DNA of 64,000 nt from Isoetes taiwanensis (GCA_021234155.1 JAJEKV010000161.1:773316-837315), one strand, 5' to 3'; positions 13,327-26,010 are shown, counted from the first letter of the stretch. A program made the numbers and translations. The notes: generated by a model not told the origin, from the sequence alone.

Positions 13327-16300
13327 ATCCAACATGCCACCTAAGATCCAACATGCCACCTAGGCTCAAACATGCCACCTAGGCTCCAACATGCCACCTA
13401 GCATGCCAAGGTGGCTCCAACATGCCACTAGGCTCAAACATGCCACCTAAGATCCAACATGCCACCTAGGCTCAAACATGCCAAGGCAGCTCCAACTTGC
13501 CACCTAGGATCCAACATGCCATCTCGGCTCCAACATGCCACCTAACATGCTGAGGTGGCTCAAACATGCCACCTAGGCCCCAACATGCCACCTAGACTCC
13601 AACTATGCCACATGAGCTCTAACATGCCACCTAGGCTCCAACTATGCCACATGGGCTCCAACATGCCACCTAGGCTGCACCATGCCAAGCTAGCTCAAAC
13701 ATGCCAGCTAGAATCCAAGATGCCACCTGGGCACCAACATGCCACTTAGGCTCCAACATGCCATCTAACATGCCGAGGTGGCTCCGACATGCTACCTAGA
13801 CTCCAACTATGTCACGTGGGCTCCAACATGCCACTTAGGCTCCAACTATGCCACATGGCCTCCAACATGCCACCATGGCTCCACCATGCCAAGGTGGTTC
13901 AAACATGCCACCTAGGCTCCAACATGCCACCTAACATGCCGAGGTGGCTCAAACATGCCAATTAGGCTCTAACTATGCCACATGGGCTCCAACATGCCAC
14001 CTAGGCTACACCATGCCAAGGTGGTTCCAACATGCCACGTAGGATCCAACATGCCACCTAGGCTCCAACATGCCACCTAGGTTCAAACATGCCAAGGTGG
14101 GTCCAACTTGATGCCACCTAGGCTCCAATTATACCTAGGATCCAACTATGCCACGTGGGCTTCAACATGCCACCTAGGCTCCAACATGCCACCTAACATG
14201 CCCAAGTGGCTCAAACATGCCACCTAGGCTCCAACATGCCACCTAGACTCCAACTATGCCACCTAGGTTCCAACATGCCACGTATCCAACTATGCCACGT
14301 GGGCTCCAACATGCCACCTAGGCTCCACCATGCCAAGGTGGCTCCAACTTGCCACCTAGGATCCAACATGCCACCTAGGCTCAAACATGCCAAGGTGGCT
14401 CCAACTTGCCACCTAGGATCCAACATGCCACCTAGGCTCCAACTATGCCACGTGGGATCCAACATGCCACCTAGCCTCGAACTATGCCACATGGGCCCCA
14501 ACATGCCACCTTGGCTCCACCATGCCACCTAGGCTCCAACTATGCCACATGGGCTCCAATATGGCAGCTAGGCTCCACCATGCCAAGGTGGCTTCAACAT
14601 GCCAACTAGGACCCAACATGCCACCTCAAAAATGCCAAGGTGGCTCCAACTTGCCACCTAGGATCCGACATGCCACCTGGGCTCCAGCTATGCCACGTGG
14701 GACACAACGTGCCACCTAGCCTCAAACTATGCCACATGGGCCCCAACATGCCACCTTGGCTCCACCATGCCACCTAGGCTCCAACTATGCCACCTAGCAT
14801 GCTGAGGTGGCTCAAACATGCCACCTAGACTCCAACATGCCACCTAGGCTCCAACTATGCCACATGGGCTCCAACATGCCACCTAGGCTCCACCATGCCA
14901 AGGTGGCTCCAACTTGCCACCTAGGATCCAACATGCCACCTAGGCTCAAACATGCCAAGGTGGCTCCAACTTGCCACCCAGGATCCGATATGCCACCTAG
15001 GCTCCAACATGCCACGTAGGCTCCAACTATGCCACGTAGGCTCCAACATGCCACGTAGGCTCCACCATGCCAAGGTGGCTCCAACTTGCCACCTAGGATC
15101 CAACATGCCACCTAGGCTCAAACATGCCAAGGTGGCTCCAACTTGCCACCTAGGATCCAACATGCCACCTCACCTAGGCTTCAACATGCCACCTAGGCTC
15201 CAACTATGCCACATGGGCTCCAATATGCCACCTAGGCTCCACCATGCCAAGGTGGCTTCAACATGCCAACTAGGACCCAACATGCCACCTCAAACATGCC
15301 AAGGTGGCTCCAACTTGCCACTTAGGATCCGACATGCCACCTGGGCTCCAACTATGCCACGTGGGACACAACATGCCACCTAGCCTCAAACTATGCCACA
15401 TGGGCCCCAACATGCCACCTTGGCTCCACCATGCCACCTAGGCTCCAACTATGCCACCTAGCATGCTGAGGTGGCTCAAACATGCCACCTAGACTCCAAC
15501 ATGCCACCTAGGCTCCAACTATGCCACATGGGCTCCAACATGCCACCTAGGCTCCACCATGCCAAGGTGGCTCCAACTTGCCACCTAGGATCCAACATGC
15601 CACCTAGGCTCAAACATGCCAAGGTGGCTCCAACTTGCCACCCAGGATCCGATATGCCACCTAGGCTCCAACATGCCATGTAGGCTCCAACTATGCCACA
15701 TGGGCTCCAACATGCCACGTAGGCTCCACCATGCCAAGGTGGCTCCAACTTGCCACCTAGGATCCAACATGCCACCTAGGCTCAAACATGCCAAGGTGGC
15801 TCCAACTTGCCACCTAGGATCCACCTAGGATCCAACATGCCACCTAGGCTCCAACTATGCCACGTGGGATCCAACATGCCACCTAGCCTCGAACTATGCC
15901 ACATGGGCCCCAACATGCCACCTTGGCTCCACCATGCCACCTAGGCTCCAACTATGCCACCTAGCATGCCGAGGTGGCTCAAACATGCCACCTAGGCTTC
16001 AACATGCCACCTAGGCTCCAACTATGCCACATGGGCTCCAACATGCCACCTAGGTTCCACCATGCCAAGGGCTCCAACTTGCCACCTAGGATCCAACATG
16101 CCACCTAGGCTCAAACATGCCAAGGTGGCTCCAACTTGCCACCCACGATCCGGTATGCCACCTAGGCTCCAACATGCCACCTAGGATCCAACTATGCCAC
16201 ATGGGCTCCAACATGCCACCTAGGCTCCACCATGCCAAGGGCTCCAACTTGCCACCTAGGATGCAACATGCCACCTAGGCTCAAACATGCCAAGGTGGCT

Positions 16301-18522
16301 CCAACTTGCCACCTAGGATCCGACATGCCACCTAGGCTCCAACATGCCACCTAGGCTCCAACTATGCCACGTGTGCTCCAACATGCCACCGAGCCTCCAA
16401 CTATGCCACCTAGGCTCCACCATGCCACCTAGGCTCCAACTATGCCACCTAGCATGTCGAGGTGGCTTAAACATGCCACCTAGGCTTCAACATGCCACCT
16501 AGGCTCCAACTATGCCACATGGGCTCCAATATGCCACCTAGGCTCCACCATGCCAAGGTGGCTTCAACATGCCAACTAGGACCCAACATGCCACCTAGGC
16601 TACACCATGCCAAGGTGGCTCCAACATGCCTCGTAGGATCCAACATGCCACCTAGGCTCCAACATGCCACCTAGGTTCAAACATGCCAAGGTGGGTCCAA
16701 CTTGCCACATAGGATCCAACATGCCACCTAGGCTCCAACTATACCTAGGATCCAACTATGCCACGTGGGCTTCAACATGCCACGTAGGCACTAACATGCC
16801 ACCTGGGCTCAAACATGACAAGGTGGCTCAAACATGCCACCTAGGCTCTAACACGCCACGTGGGCTGCAACATGCCACCTAACATGCCAACGTGGCACAA
16901 ACATGTCATGCGGGTTCCAATATACCACCTACACTTAAACATGCCAAGATGGCTCAAGCATGCCACTAAGCTCCAACATGCCTAGGTGGCATGTTGGAGC
17001 TTAGGTGGCATGCTTGAGCCATCTTGGCATGTTTGAGCCACCATGGCATGTTTGAGCCTTAGGTGGCATGTTGGAGCCTAGGTGGCATGTTGGATCCTAG
17101 GTGGCAGGTTTGAGCCACCTTGGCATGGTGGAAACTAGGTGGCATGTTGGAAACTAGGTGGCATGTTGGAAACTAGGGTGCATGTTGGAAACTAGGTGGC
17201 ATGTTGGAGCCTAGGTGGCATGTTTGAGCCACCTTGGCATGTTGGAGCCCACATGGCATAGTTGGAGCCTAGGTGGCATGTCAGAGCTTAGGTGGCATGT
17301 TTGAGCCACCTCGGCATGTTAGATGGCATATTGAAGCCTAGGTGGCATGTTGGAGCCTAAGTGGCATGTTGGATCCTAGATGGCATATTTGAGCCACCTC
17401 GGCATGTTAGGTGGCATCTTGGAGCCTAGGTGGCATGTTGAAGCCTAGGTGGCACGTTGGAGCCTAGGTGGCATGTTGGAGCCACCTTGGCATGTTTTTG
17501 ATCCTAGGTGGCATGTTGGATCCTAGGTGGCAAGTTGGAGCCACCTTGGCATGTTTGAGCCTAGGTGGCATGTTGGATTCTAGGTGGCATGTTTGAGCCA
17601 CCTTGGCTTGGTGGAGCCTGGGTGGCATGTTGGAGCCCACGTGGCATAGTTGGAGCCTAGTTGGCATGTCGAAGCCGGTGGCATATTGGAGTCTGTGGTG
17701 GCATGTTGGAGCCTAGGTGGCATGTTTGAGCCACCTTGGCTTGGTGGAGCCTAGGTGGCATGTTGGAGCCCACGTGGCATAGTTGGAGCCTAAGTGGCAC
17801 GTCGAAGCCTAGGTGGCATATTGGAGTCTGTGTGGCATGTTGGAGCCTAGGTGGCATGTTTGAGCCACCTTGGCATCTTTGAGCCTAGGTGGCATATTGG
17901 AGCTTGAGTGGCATGTTTGAGCCACCTTGGCATGTTGGAGCCTTAGGTGGCATGTTGGAAGCTAGGTGGCATGCTTGAGCCACCTTCGCATATTTGATCC
18001 TAGGTGGCATGTTGGAGCCTGTGTGGCATGTTTGAGCCTAGGTGGCATGATGGAGCCTAGGTGGCATGTTGAGTCATATTTGAGGCACATTGGCATGGTA
18101 GAGCCTAGGTGGAATGTTGGAGCCTGCGTGGCATGTTTGAGCCACCTTGGCTCAAACATGCCTAGGTGGCATGTTGGAGCCTAGATGGCATATTAGAGCC
18201 TAGGTGGCAATTTTAGCCATCTTGGCATGTTTGAGCCACCTTGACATGTTTGAGCGTAGGTGGCATGTTGGAGCCTAGGTGGCGTGTTTGAGCCATCTTG
18301 GCATGTTTGATCCATCTTGGCATCTTGGAGCCTAGGTGGCATGTTAGAGCCCGCATGGCATGTTCAGCCGCCTTGTCATGTTTGAGCCTAGGTGGCATGT
18401 TGAGTCTGGATGGCATGTTGGAGCCTAGGTGGCATGTTTGAGCCACCTTGGCATGTTTGAGCTTAGGTGGCGTGGTTGAGCCACCTTGGCATGTTTGAGC
18501 CAAGGTGGCATGTTGGTGCCCT
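13327..18522. repeat. 5.2-kb minisatellite, arranged as an inverted pair of arrays
   Basis: The basic unit is about 19 bp (CTCCAACATGCCACCTAGG and variants such as CCATGCCAAGGTGGCTCCAA and CAACTATGCCACATGGGCT). From 13327 to about 16984 the units run in one orientation; from about 16985 to 18522 they run in the opposite one. Within the left arm a longer unit repeats: 14807-15470 and 15471-16134 are nearly identical at a 664-bp offset. The many apparent proteins rich in MPPRLQLCH or similar are translation of the repeat and not genes. Confidence 0.95.
16940..17035. repeat. Near-perfect palindrome at the minisatellite switch point
   Basis: The arms are about 45 bp and read CCAAGATGGCTCAAGCATGC then CACTAAGCTCCAACATGCC on the left, with their reverse complement on the right and one extra G. 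The centre (TAGGT) is at 16983-16987. A sequence like this can extrude as a hairpin and probably marks the event that created the inverted arrays. Confidence 0.85.
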
Positions 18523-19840
18523 TTGAGTTAATATGAACTCTAAATTAGCATTCAAATTTAAGTTGTTAATATTTATCTGCAAACATGCATAATCAAGGTC
18601 CGTTAACATATAAAGCAGTTTGTTTAGTCCAACATTTTTGCCCAACATATGTCGAATATATGCCCAACTACTAGAGAACCACAGTCTTACCCTTTCTATA
18701 AGCTCAAGTTAATAATTCTGGAGTCCCTTTCTTGGAGATCCGCCCCAGTTCGTTGCGCTCAGCAGCTCGCCTCCAGTCCGTCGATCCATGGCTCCATGAT
18801 CGCTCCAGTCAGTCCTTGTAGAACGGAGCAAAGGTGAGACAAGCAGATAATCAGGTACAGGTTATCACAAGTTTTGGGTCTTAACCTAGAACATTAGACA
18901 CAAACGTGGAAAATATGGCATGTGAATACAAACCATTGAAAGATAGTATTTCAATGGTTTCAATTGTTAATAATGTTAATATAGAACTTTATGACGGTTG
19001 AATCAAATTCAAACATGATTGAAGTCACAGTTTGGTGCTGCTCAACCATCAGAGACTAAACGATAAAAACCTTTAAATATATTGCTCAATTATGATATTG
19101 TGCATTGCGATGCATTTTGGGAGATCTGTATGGATCTCAAGGTGAAGTGGTCTGACTTGGAGTAGTTGTTTCCAAATGTGCTATTGAAATATAATGTGCA
19201 TAGAATAAATTGCTACAGTATTTATAAGGTCAGAATCAATTGTCTTCAAATCCTTGCTAACTATTCAACATTTACAAAGGTTGATAGATTTACAAATGTA
19301 TTCAATGGCCAAGATCTTGATCCTAGTCCTATAATCTTATTGGCTTTTAAAATGAACGGTGAAGATTGACGAGGAGATTAACGGCAGAGATTGTGATCCG
19401 ACTCCTCTACTTTCATTGGACGATTAGAGTTCTAAGAGTAACGGCATGGCGCCCTGTTTTTTTTCCCGCCCTTGGCCATGGCGATGCTCCGTTTGCTATG
19501 GCGATGGCAGATCCGGCAGCCCCTCTTTTCTTCGGTTCACCACAAAATCTGACCCTCTGGACTTTCTGAATGCACTCCTTTCTTTGTTTCTCAATATCCC
19601 TAATCCGGCTTTGTGAATGGGGATCCTCTGCTTTTGGTTCAGTTTTGCATGGAAATTCGTCTGCAGATGGTTTGGATGTTAGACCTGCAATACAGAGGTC
19701 TTGTAATCGGTCTTCACCTGCTGCCTGTGTTGTAATTGCAGAAAGTAGGAGCGTAAGGAGCAGATATCAGCGAAGTATTTCTGTATGTGTTGCTGAGGTT
19801 TTATAATGTCGCAGCCTCCTTTGGTCCAGTCCTCTCGTAA
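18523..19840. other. CACTA-like interior, no clear gene
   Basis: Unique-looking sequence right of the minisatellite. Short frames at 19366-19806 have no recognisable domain. Mixed GC content and several splice-like sites suggest captured genomic DNA, but nothing is identifiable. Confidence 0.4.
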
Positions 19841-19847
19841 AGCTGCA

Positions 19848-20057
19848 TTGCTGCTTCTACCTCTGAAGCCGGCTGCTATGAAGGCAATGTATACGCTGCA
19901 TTGGCCGCCTTAAGCTCTCTTAGCCTTCATATTTGGCGGGATAAGGCCGATGTGAATGATATTTCTGCCATAGTAAGAGACCAAACAAGAACCTTTCTTC
20001 ATCATATGACGGAGTTCTTGCTTCAGGCGTCCTTACAAGCAGGCAAAGATCATCCAG
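19848..20057 (+). other. Exon-like open segment inside the CACTA-like element
   Basis: One frame stays open from about 19848 to a good donor site (CATCCAG then GTGTTT at 20058). It encodes about 70 residues including SLHIWRDKADVNDIS and FLHHMTEFLLQASLQA, which has the look of a helical protein segment and not random sequence. An upstream acceptor-like CTCGTAAAG precedes it. No family was recognised. Because the host element lacks a transposase, a captured gene fragment (Pack-CACTA style) is the favoured reading, at low confidence. Confidence 0.3.
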
Positions 20058-21526
20058 GTGTTTGCTGAATGCATATCTGATTCTTTTCCATTGCTTTTGT
20101 TTCTTTTCTTTTGACTTGTCCTTGTTTTGTGCAGAAGCCTGGTAAGAGCAAGGAGTATGTGATTCCCTTGCTTACACAAGTCTGTTGTACTATCTTGTTT
20201 CTCAGGTAATTTAAAATGCTCTATTTTTTTTTTTTGTCTACAATCTGTTTAGGTAAAAATTTGACAAGCTAGAGGCTTTTATCTGAATAGGTTAAGCTTT
20301 TTCTTTTCTCTTCAAAATTGTGAATTGCAAGGACAATATTGAACAGTTTCTAACAACATTGTTTCTTTTAGGATATTTCATCTCTGACAGCTTCGCTTCA
20401 TTTTGATGGTGCATGAATGTGGATGTGACAAAGTTCCAGACCAATATGCAAAGGCTCTTCTTGTAGCTTGCTCCCTCTCCAAATGCATCACCTCTTTTTT
20501 TTAGCATCATATCTCTTCTTGCAGAAGTTGAAGACTCTCAATGAAGGGACGACCACAATTTCATACCTTTGAATGAGTTAGTAAGTAGTAGCTTCTTTGG
20601 AAACACTTCGTCTCGAATACTTGAATGCTGAGAATGGTAGCCAGGAAATTTCCTGCATATGTAATTACTGTGTTTCAGAATAGCGTGATTCTAGAAAAAG
20701 GGATGCACCATGAATTGGAATGTAAATTGGAATGTAAAGGATAGTCATAGCTTGTAACATGAAATGTAAATTGGAATGTAAACATGATCAGGAATGGAAT
20801 ATAAAGATGGTCTTGAATGTAATTTTTGGTTTCAATTGTTAAATGTTAAATATATGAACTCTTTACACCATTTTGTTTCTACTTGTTGTTTCTATAAATT
20901 TAGAAAAAGCCACAAATTAGTTTATCTATTTCCTTGCAAAAACAACACTCAGAACAACTACTTAAAAAAAAAAAAAAAGATCTATTTTTCTCTAAGAAAA
21001 CGACGTTTGTTAAAATCTACATTTAGTTTTCCACCCATGGTAATACCAAAACCTAAGTATGTGGTTTTGTTAATGTATGCCACGTGTCAGAATTTGATTG
21101 GATGAAATATAGTTTTTTATTTTAAAAAAACATGCCACGTGTCAATATTTCATTGGCTCAAAAACACATCAGAAACAATATGTGGTATGTTGTTAAATGA
21201 CATGTGGTACTTATTTTAGGAACATGTCTTATTAGAAGATAAACAACACATGGCTCTTCCAAAAAACAACAGTGAAGAAAAAGACCACATGTTGAAAAAA
21301 GTTGCTAAAACAATAGCAAAAAAAAAAGGACATGTTGAAAAATAAAAATAACAGGCACCAAAAAACCACAGTGGAAAATTTTTCAAAAAAAACAACTATA
21401 ACTAAAAGCAAATTCGGATAAACTGGCCAGTGGACTTTTGGTGCCATTTTGGTGTTGTTTTTGGCATAAAACAACATATCCATACAACTAAAAAAGGACT
21501 GTGGACCAAAAATTGGGGTCAGTGTG
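20058..21526. other. Right part of the CACTA-like element
   Basis: AT-rich sequence with no gene. From about 21060 it contains CCACGTGTCA, GACATGTGG and CCACATGTT motifs in both orientations, consistent with the subterminal binding sites of CACTA transposases. Confidence 0.5.
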
Positions 21527-21529
21527 TAG

Positions 21530-22057
21530 GGAATCCACCATCTTCAGCCACTGCTCACGCTCAAAGCCTTGCACGAGCTCCGAACCCTGGCCACACCTAT
21601 CCTGAATGGTCTCAACCATATTGAAGTCACCAATCAGCATCCAGGCCACGCCAGCCCCTAACGCACGAACCTTATTCCTCAATGAAGCCCATAGTGCCCC
21701 TCTCTGCCGCGCACGATTGTGAGCGTAAACATTCACAATCCCCCATTCCTGGCCGCCTTCCTGCCACTTAATGATAACCCACCTGCCCCAACGGTCGACA
21801 AGGGTGAACGTTACATGGACATGCATCTTCCATGCAACGACTGAACCACCTTTAGAGGTCCCTGAGGTAGCAACTGCCGCAGCATATTGAGGTCCAAACA
21901 TATCCAACAGCGTACGGGTGTCACCTCTGTGGCACTTATGCTCTTGGAGACACAGAATGTCTGGATCCATTTTCCGAATAGCGAGCGCCACTCGCGTCCG
22001 CTTACTGGGCGATGAGCGGACCCCGCGCACATTCCAGCTCAAAATCTTCTTATCCAT
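21530..22057 (-). pseudogene. LINE ORF2, N-terminal part: AP-type endonuclease
   Basis: The ATG at 22057 begins MDKKILSWNVRGV, the classic exonuclease-endonuclease-phosphatase start of plant L1 ORF2. Further motifs are DILCLQEHK (catalytic Glu), IVNVYAHN and MLIGDFNMV. The frame runs to REQWLKMVDSL, where the CACTA-like element interrupts; the rest, including TWCNQR and SDHTP, is at 11481-12644. The ORF starts 5 bases after the ORF1 stop, the usual tight ORF1-ORF2 spacing. In an active element this protein would nick the target site. Confidence 0.88.
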
Positions 22058-22062
22058 AAAAA

Positions 22063-23075
22063 CTAATGAGGGGAGGGATTCTTACGCTGCTTCTTCTGAC
22101 GCCGCCTTTTCGCTGGAGATGTTGGACCTCGATCCGAGTCATACGGCACAAGTGCTAGCGGGTTATCCATGAGAGCAAAGTCCATAGGCAGGTCCGCCTC
22201 ATCCGCCCATGAACGCACCCGCGCAACCTTATCAAGGGCCATCCCTTCCGCAGAACTAGGAGCAGACAATGAGCCCCCCTCTGAGGATTGTACCGACGAG
22301 CAGTGGGCCGGACGTAAATGCAGCTCAGGGGGCTGTTGCTGCTCTGCTAACTCCTGAAGGTGCCGACTCTGCCGCTGCTCGCTAACTCCCCGGCGGTGCT
22401 GAATATGAAGGAGTTTTCTGACTGTCGCATTAGATGACTCAGCATGGCCAACAATATCCTGCCTCTCTTGGACCAACAAGGATTCCGCAACCACATTAGA
22501 CTGGCGTGACCTACCATCATCGGGCAACACCTCAGGCTGAGACACTGCCCGAGGTGCCTGCTCCGCATGTGGAGTATGTGATGGTGCTTCAACATTATCC
22601 TGAGGACTCGGTGCCACTGGGGTGGCCCTCTGCGCCAGGAATGCACCAGGAAAGACCTGCAGTGATGGAAACATTCTCTGAATTTCGGTACCGTTCAGGA
22701 GCCTGAGGGGAAACTGAAAGTACCACTCCCCACTCTTGACGGTCACAGAGGATGGCAATGGACTACCCGCAGGTAAGGCAACACAAATCTTAGGCTCCCG
22801 AACAATTGAATGAGAAATGTGCCTTCCCAACCCATTGGCGATCGCGATCATAAACTCGGGGAGCAACATATCCGCTGGGAGGTCCAAAACTTGAAACCAG
22901 CACGGGATCTTCAAGGATGATAGACTCCGGACACTCACACCAGGAGTATAATGCTGGTATATCAAGTAGTTTTCCCACATGAGATCAACTCCCCTGGCCA
23001 CAACACGCTCCACCGCTGTCGGTGCATCGAACATGAGGAGGAAAAAATTATTGCCCAAGAACTTTATAGACTGAA
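22063..23075 (-). pseudogene. LINE ORF1 (DUF4283-like), 5' truncated
   Basis: The frame is open across the element boundary at 23075, where it starts mid-domain with FLGNNFFLLMFDAPTAVERV, the central part of a DUF4283-type RNA-binding region (long bulky-residue stretch, then IPCWFQVLDLPADML as the W-x-R/Q-L-x-x-L-P element). A low-complexity Pro/Gln/Ser-rich middle and a basic C-terminus (PAKRRRQKKQRKN) follow. No zinc knuckle is visible. ORF1 proteins coat the LINE RNA. The first ~20 residues of the apparent frame come from flanking DNA, so this copy lost its promoter and start. Confidence 0.75.
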
Positions 23076-23091
23076 GGCTTGATGAATATAT

Positions 23092-23519
23092 TATATACAG
23101 AACATCACAATTTTTGTGGTCAATGAGCATTTCCATTATATGTTAAAATTAAAAGAAGAACCTTACATAAGATGGCATGCCTTTTGAAACAAATAGGAGT
23201 TCACATTTCAAAATATTATAGGTTGAGGGTTAGGAGTAAAACACTTCAAAATTTTAAAAACTTGCATCCTTGCAAGAATACAGTCCCAGAACAAAAATCA
23301 TCTCATTTCCGTGCATTTTGTTCCTCTGTACAGGATGCACGTGCATTGTCTTCAGCTGCCTACTTTCGCCATAGCCAAAACTGTGGGGGTGGGAAACCTA
23401 ACACGAAGTTAGCAATATCCCACATGCATATATTAAAAAATTCGCCTGCATATATAAAGTATTCTTCTTATTTTTTTATTAGAAAAAGGTGATGTGGTAT
23501 TATTGGAATAATATTGCCC
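23092..23519. other. Outer-element interior, non-coding
   Basis: Sequence right of the LINE target duplication. No domain is recognised in its short frames. Confidence 0.4.
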
Positions 23520-24920
23520 AATAATGCCAAATCGCCTTCTTCTATTTTTTGCCACATGGCCTCATCTAATTGCCAATATGTATTTTTTGCCACATATGTA
23601 TTTTTTTCATAGGAATTTTTTTTGCAAAATAAGGCTCCAATCCCAAGGTTTTTTTATCATGGAATCTAGGGAATCTCCAATGCAATCTTTTGAATTTTTT
23701 ACTTTGGATAGAATATTTTTCTATGAGCATGATGTGGAAGTGTGGAGTTGACATGGAAGATGACTAGGCAAGTGGTGGTGGAAGGTGATGTGGAGCATGA
23801 TGTGGCAAAGTAGTTGACTCAAATTTTGTCTAGTCAAAAGACTTTTGATGAATTGAGAATGAGTGTGACACGTGTGGTAAAAGTGATGAGGTGGATGATG
23901 ACAAGGATGGTGACATGGGCCTTGGACTTTTCCTAAATTGTCATCAATTGTTGTATACTCTTTGACATTACATTATAAGTCAACAATTGCCATATACGTA
24001 TTTTTTGCCACATGGCCTCATCTAATTGCCACATGGCCTCATCTAATTGCCACATATGTATTTTTTGCCACATGGCCTCATCTAATTGGGAACTCTTGCC
24101 ACATATGTATTTTTTGCCACATGGCCTCATCTAATTGGGAACTCTTGCCACATATGTATTTTTTGCCACATGGCCTCATCTAATTGCCACATAAGTATTA
24201 TTTGCCACATGGCCTCATCTAATTGCCAATATGTATTTTTTGCCACATATGTATTTTTTTCATAGGAATGTTTTTTGCAAAATAAGGCTCCAATCCCAAG
24301 GTTTTTTTATCATGGAATCTAGGGAATCTCCAATGCAATCTTTTGAATTTTTTACTTTGGCTAGAATATTTTTCTTTGAGCATGATGTGGAAGTGTGGAG
24401 TTGACATGGAAGATGACTAGGCAAGTGGTGGTGGAAGGTGATGTGGAGCATGATGTGGCAAAGTAGTTGACTCAAATTTTGTCTAGTCAAAAGACTTTTG
24501 ATGAATTGAGAATGAGTGTGACACGTGTGGTAAAAGTGATGAGGTGGATGATGACAAGGATGGTGACATGGGCCTTGGACTTGTCCTAAATTGTCATCAC
24601 TTGTTGTATACTCTTTGACATTACATTATAAGTCAACAATTGCCATATACGTATTTTTTGCCACGTGGCCTCATCTAATTGCCACATGGCCTCATCTAAT
24701 TGCCACATATGTATTTTTTGCCACATGGCCTCATCTAATTGGGAACTCTTGCCACATATGTATTTTTTGCCACATGGCCTCATCTAATTGGGAACTCTTG
24801 CCACATATGTATTTTTTGCCACATGGCCTCATCTAATTGCCACATAAGTATTATTTGCCACATGCCCTCATCTAATTGCCACATAAGTATTTTTTGCCAT
24901 ATAAGTAAGGGTTTATGCTA
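23520..24920 (+). repeat. 653-bp tandem duplication built on a short CCACATGGCCTCATC repeat
   Basis: Positions 23566-24218 and 24219-24871 are nearly identical at a 653-bp offset. Inside each copy TTTTTTGCCACATGGCCTCA followed by TCTAATTG is repeated several times with spacers such as GGGAACTCTTGCCACATATG. The paired frames on both strands are by-products of the repeat. The region lies between the LINE and the acidic ORF of the outer element. Confidence 0.92.
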
Positions 24921-25160
24921 AGGGTTTATGGAAGCCTAAGTTATTCAGAAGAAAAATAAAAATAATAATAAAAAAAAAATGGAGAGAGGTGTTGATAATT
25001 TCAGAGAAAGGACAGGTGCATTTAAATTAGGTGTGTGAAGATCTTACTTTAAGTTTCATAGCGTACGAATTTTGTAATAAAATAATAATAATTCTTTATT
25101 ATACATGAGCTAGCTTTTCTGAGGACTTCATGAGCTAGCTTTTCTGAGGACTTCACGAAG

Positions 25161-25582
25161 ATGGCAAGGAGGACAGCAGCAGAAATGGCGCCCGACGAGG
25201 AGTCCGACACCGAAGGTCCTCCTCCCAAAAGGAGGAGATTACTATTTGTGCCTTTAGCAGAGGCACTGGCAGCAGCAATAGGGTCCGACTCCTCTTCCTC
25301 TGAGGAAGAGGAATCGGAATCAGAGCACTCCACCCTGGAGTACTCTGATTCCTCCTCTTCCAGGACGAGGAAGAGGAGGACGAAGAATTTTTTGATGAAG
25401 ACCCCGAATCCTCTGAGGATTGGGGGTACTTGTTTGAATACCCCGAATCCTCTGAGGATTCGGGGAATTATTTTGATGAAGACCCCTCTTCCTCTGAGGA
25501 AGGGGGTGAGGAGGAAAGTTCTGGTTACTCGGACGATGAGGCTGAGTACCAGAAACTGCTTCAGCTTGTTGAACAACCTTAA
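25161..25582 (+). CDS. Small acidic Ser/Glu-rich protein (one-base frame break)
   Basis: ATG at 25161 follows a 25-bp direct repeat (ATGAGCTAGCTTTTCTGAGG and on, twice at 25105-25154). The first frame gives a basic start, a PPPKRRR nuclear-signal-like motif and SDSSSSEEEESESE. Near 25365 the acidic coding pattern moves to the next frame (DEEEEDEEFFDEDPESSED and on) and ends at a TAA at 25580. A single extra G in the GG run there would make one 140-residue protein. No family is recognised. Acidic, probably nuclear; a regulatory or accessory product of the outer element is conceivable. The repeated SSEED blocks suggest internal duplication. Confidence 0.45.
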
Positions 25583-25629
25583 GGAAAAAAAAATTTTGTT
25601 TAACCCTTCGGGGTTTTTTGTAAATGCAA

Positions 25630-26010
25630 GGCCTAGAAAGCCTTTTTTCTTATGTAATAGGCCTATGGCCTAAGGCCTTTTTTTTTTGTATGTAATAGGC
25701 CTAAGGCCTTTTTTATTAATATAAAACTGTCTTTCCAGCAAAATGGTCTCATCTCAGGTTTTAACTAAGATGTTCTCTGCAGGTTTCAACATAATCACAA
25801 AATGTAAGGCCTAAGGCCTTTTTTTTTTGTATGTAATAGGCCTAAGGCCTTTTTTATTAATATAAAACTGTCTTTCAGCAAAAAGGTCTCATCTCAGGTT
25901 TTAGCTCAGATGTTCTCTGCAGGTTTCAACATAATCACAAAATGTAAGGCCTAAGGCCTTTTGTTTTGTATGTAATAGGCCTTAAGGTCTTTTTTTTTAA
26001 TGGAAATCTG
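25630..26010 (+). repeat. ~120-bp tandem repeat with GGCCTAAGGCC palindromes
   Basis: GTATGTAATAGGCCTAAGGC followed by a T run, ATTAATATAAAACTGTCTTT, CAGCAAAA.GGTCTCATCTCA and TTCTCTGCAGGTTTCAACAT recurs at about 25689, 25830 and (partly) 25968. It lies downstream of the acidic ORF and of the convergent transposase-like gene, so it may be a shared 3' region. Confidence 0.85.

Noticed and set aside
13555-18503. Many open frames encoding MPPRLQLCH- or GGMLEPRWH-like repeat proteins on both strands
   Set aside because: They are direct translation of the 19-bp minisatellite, open in several frames at once, with no start context or splice structure.
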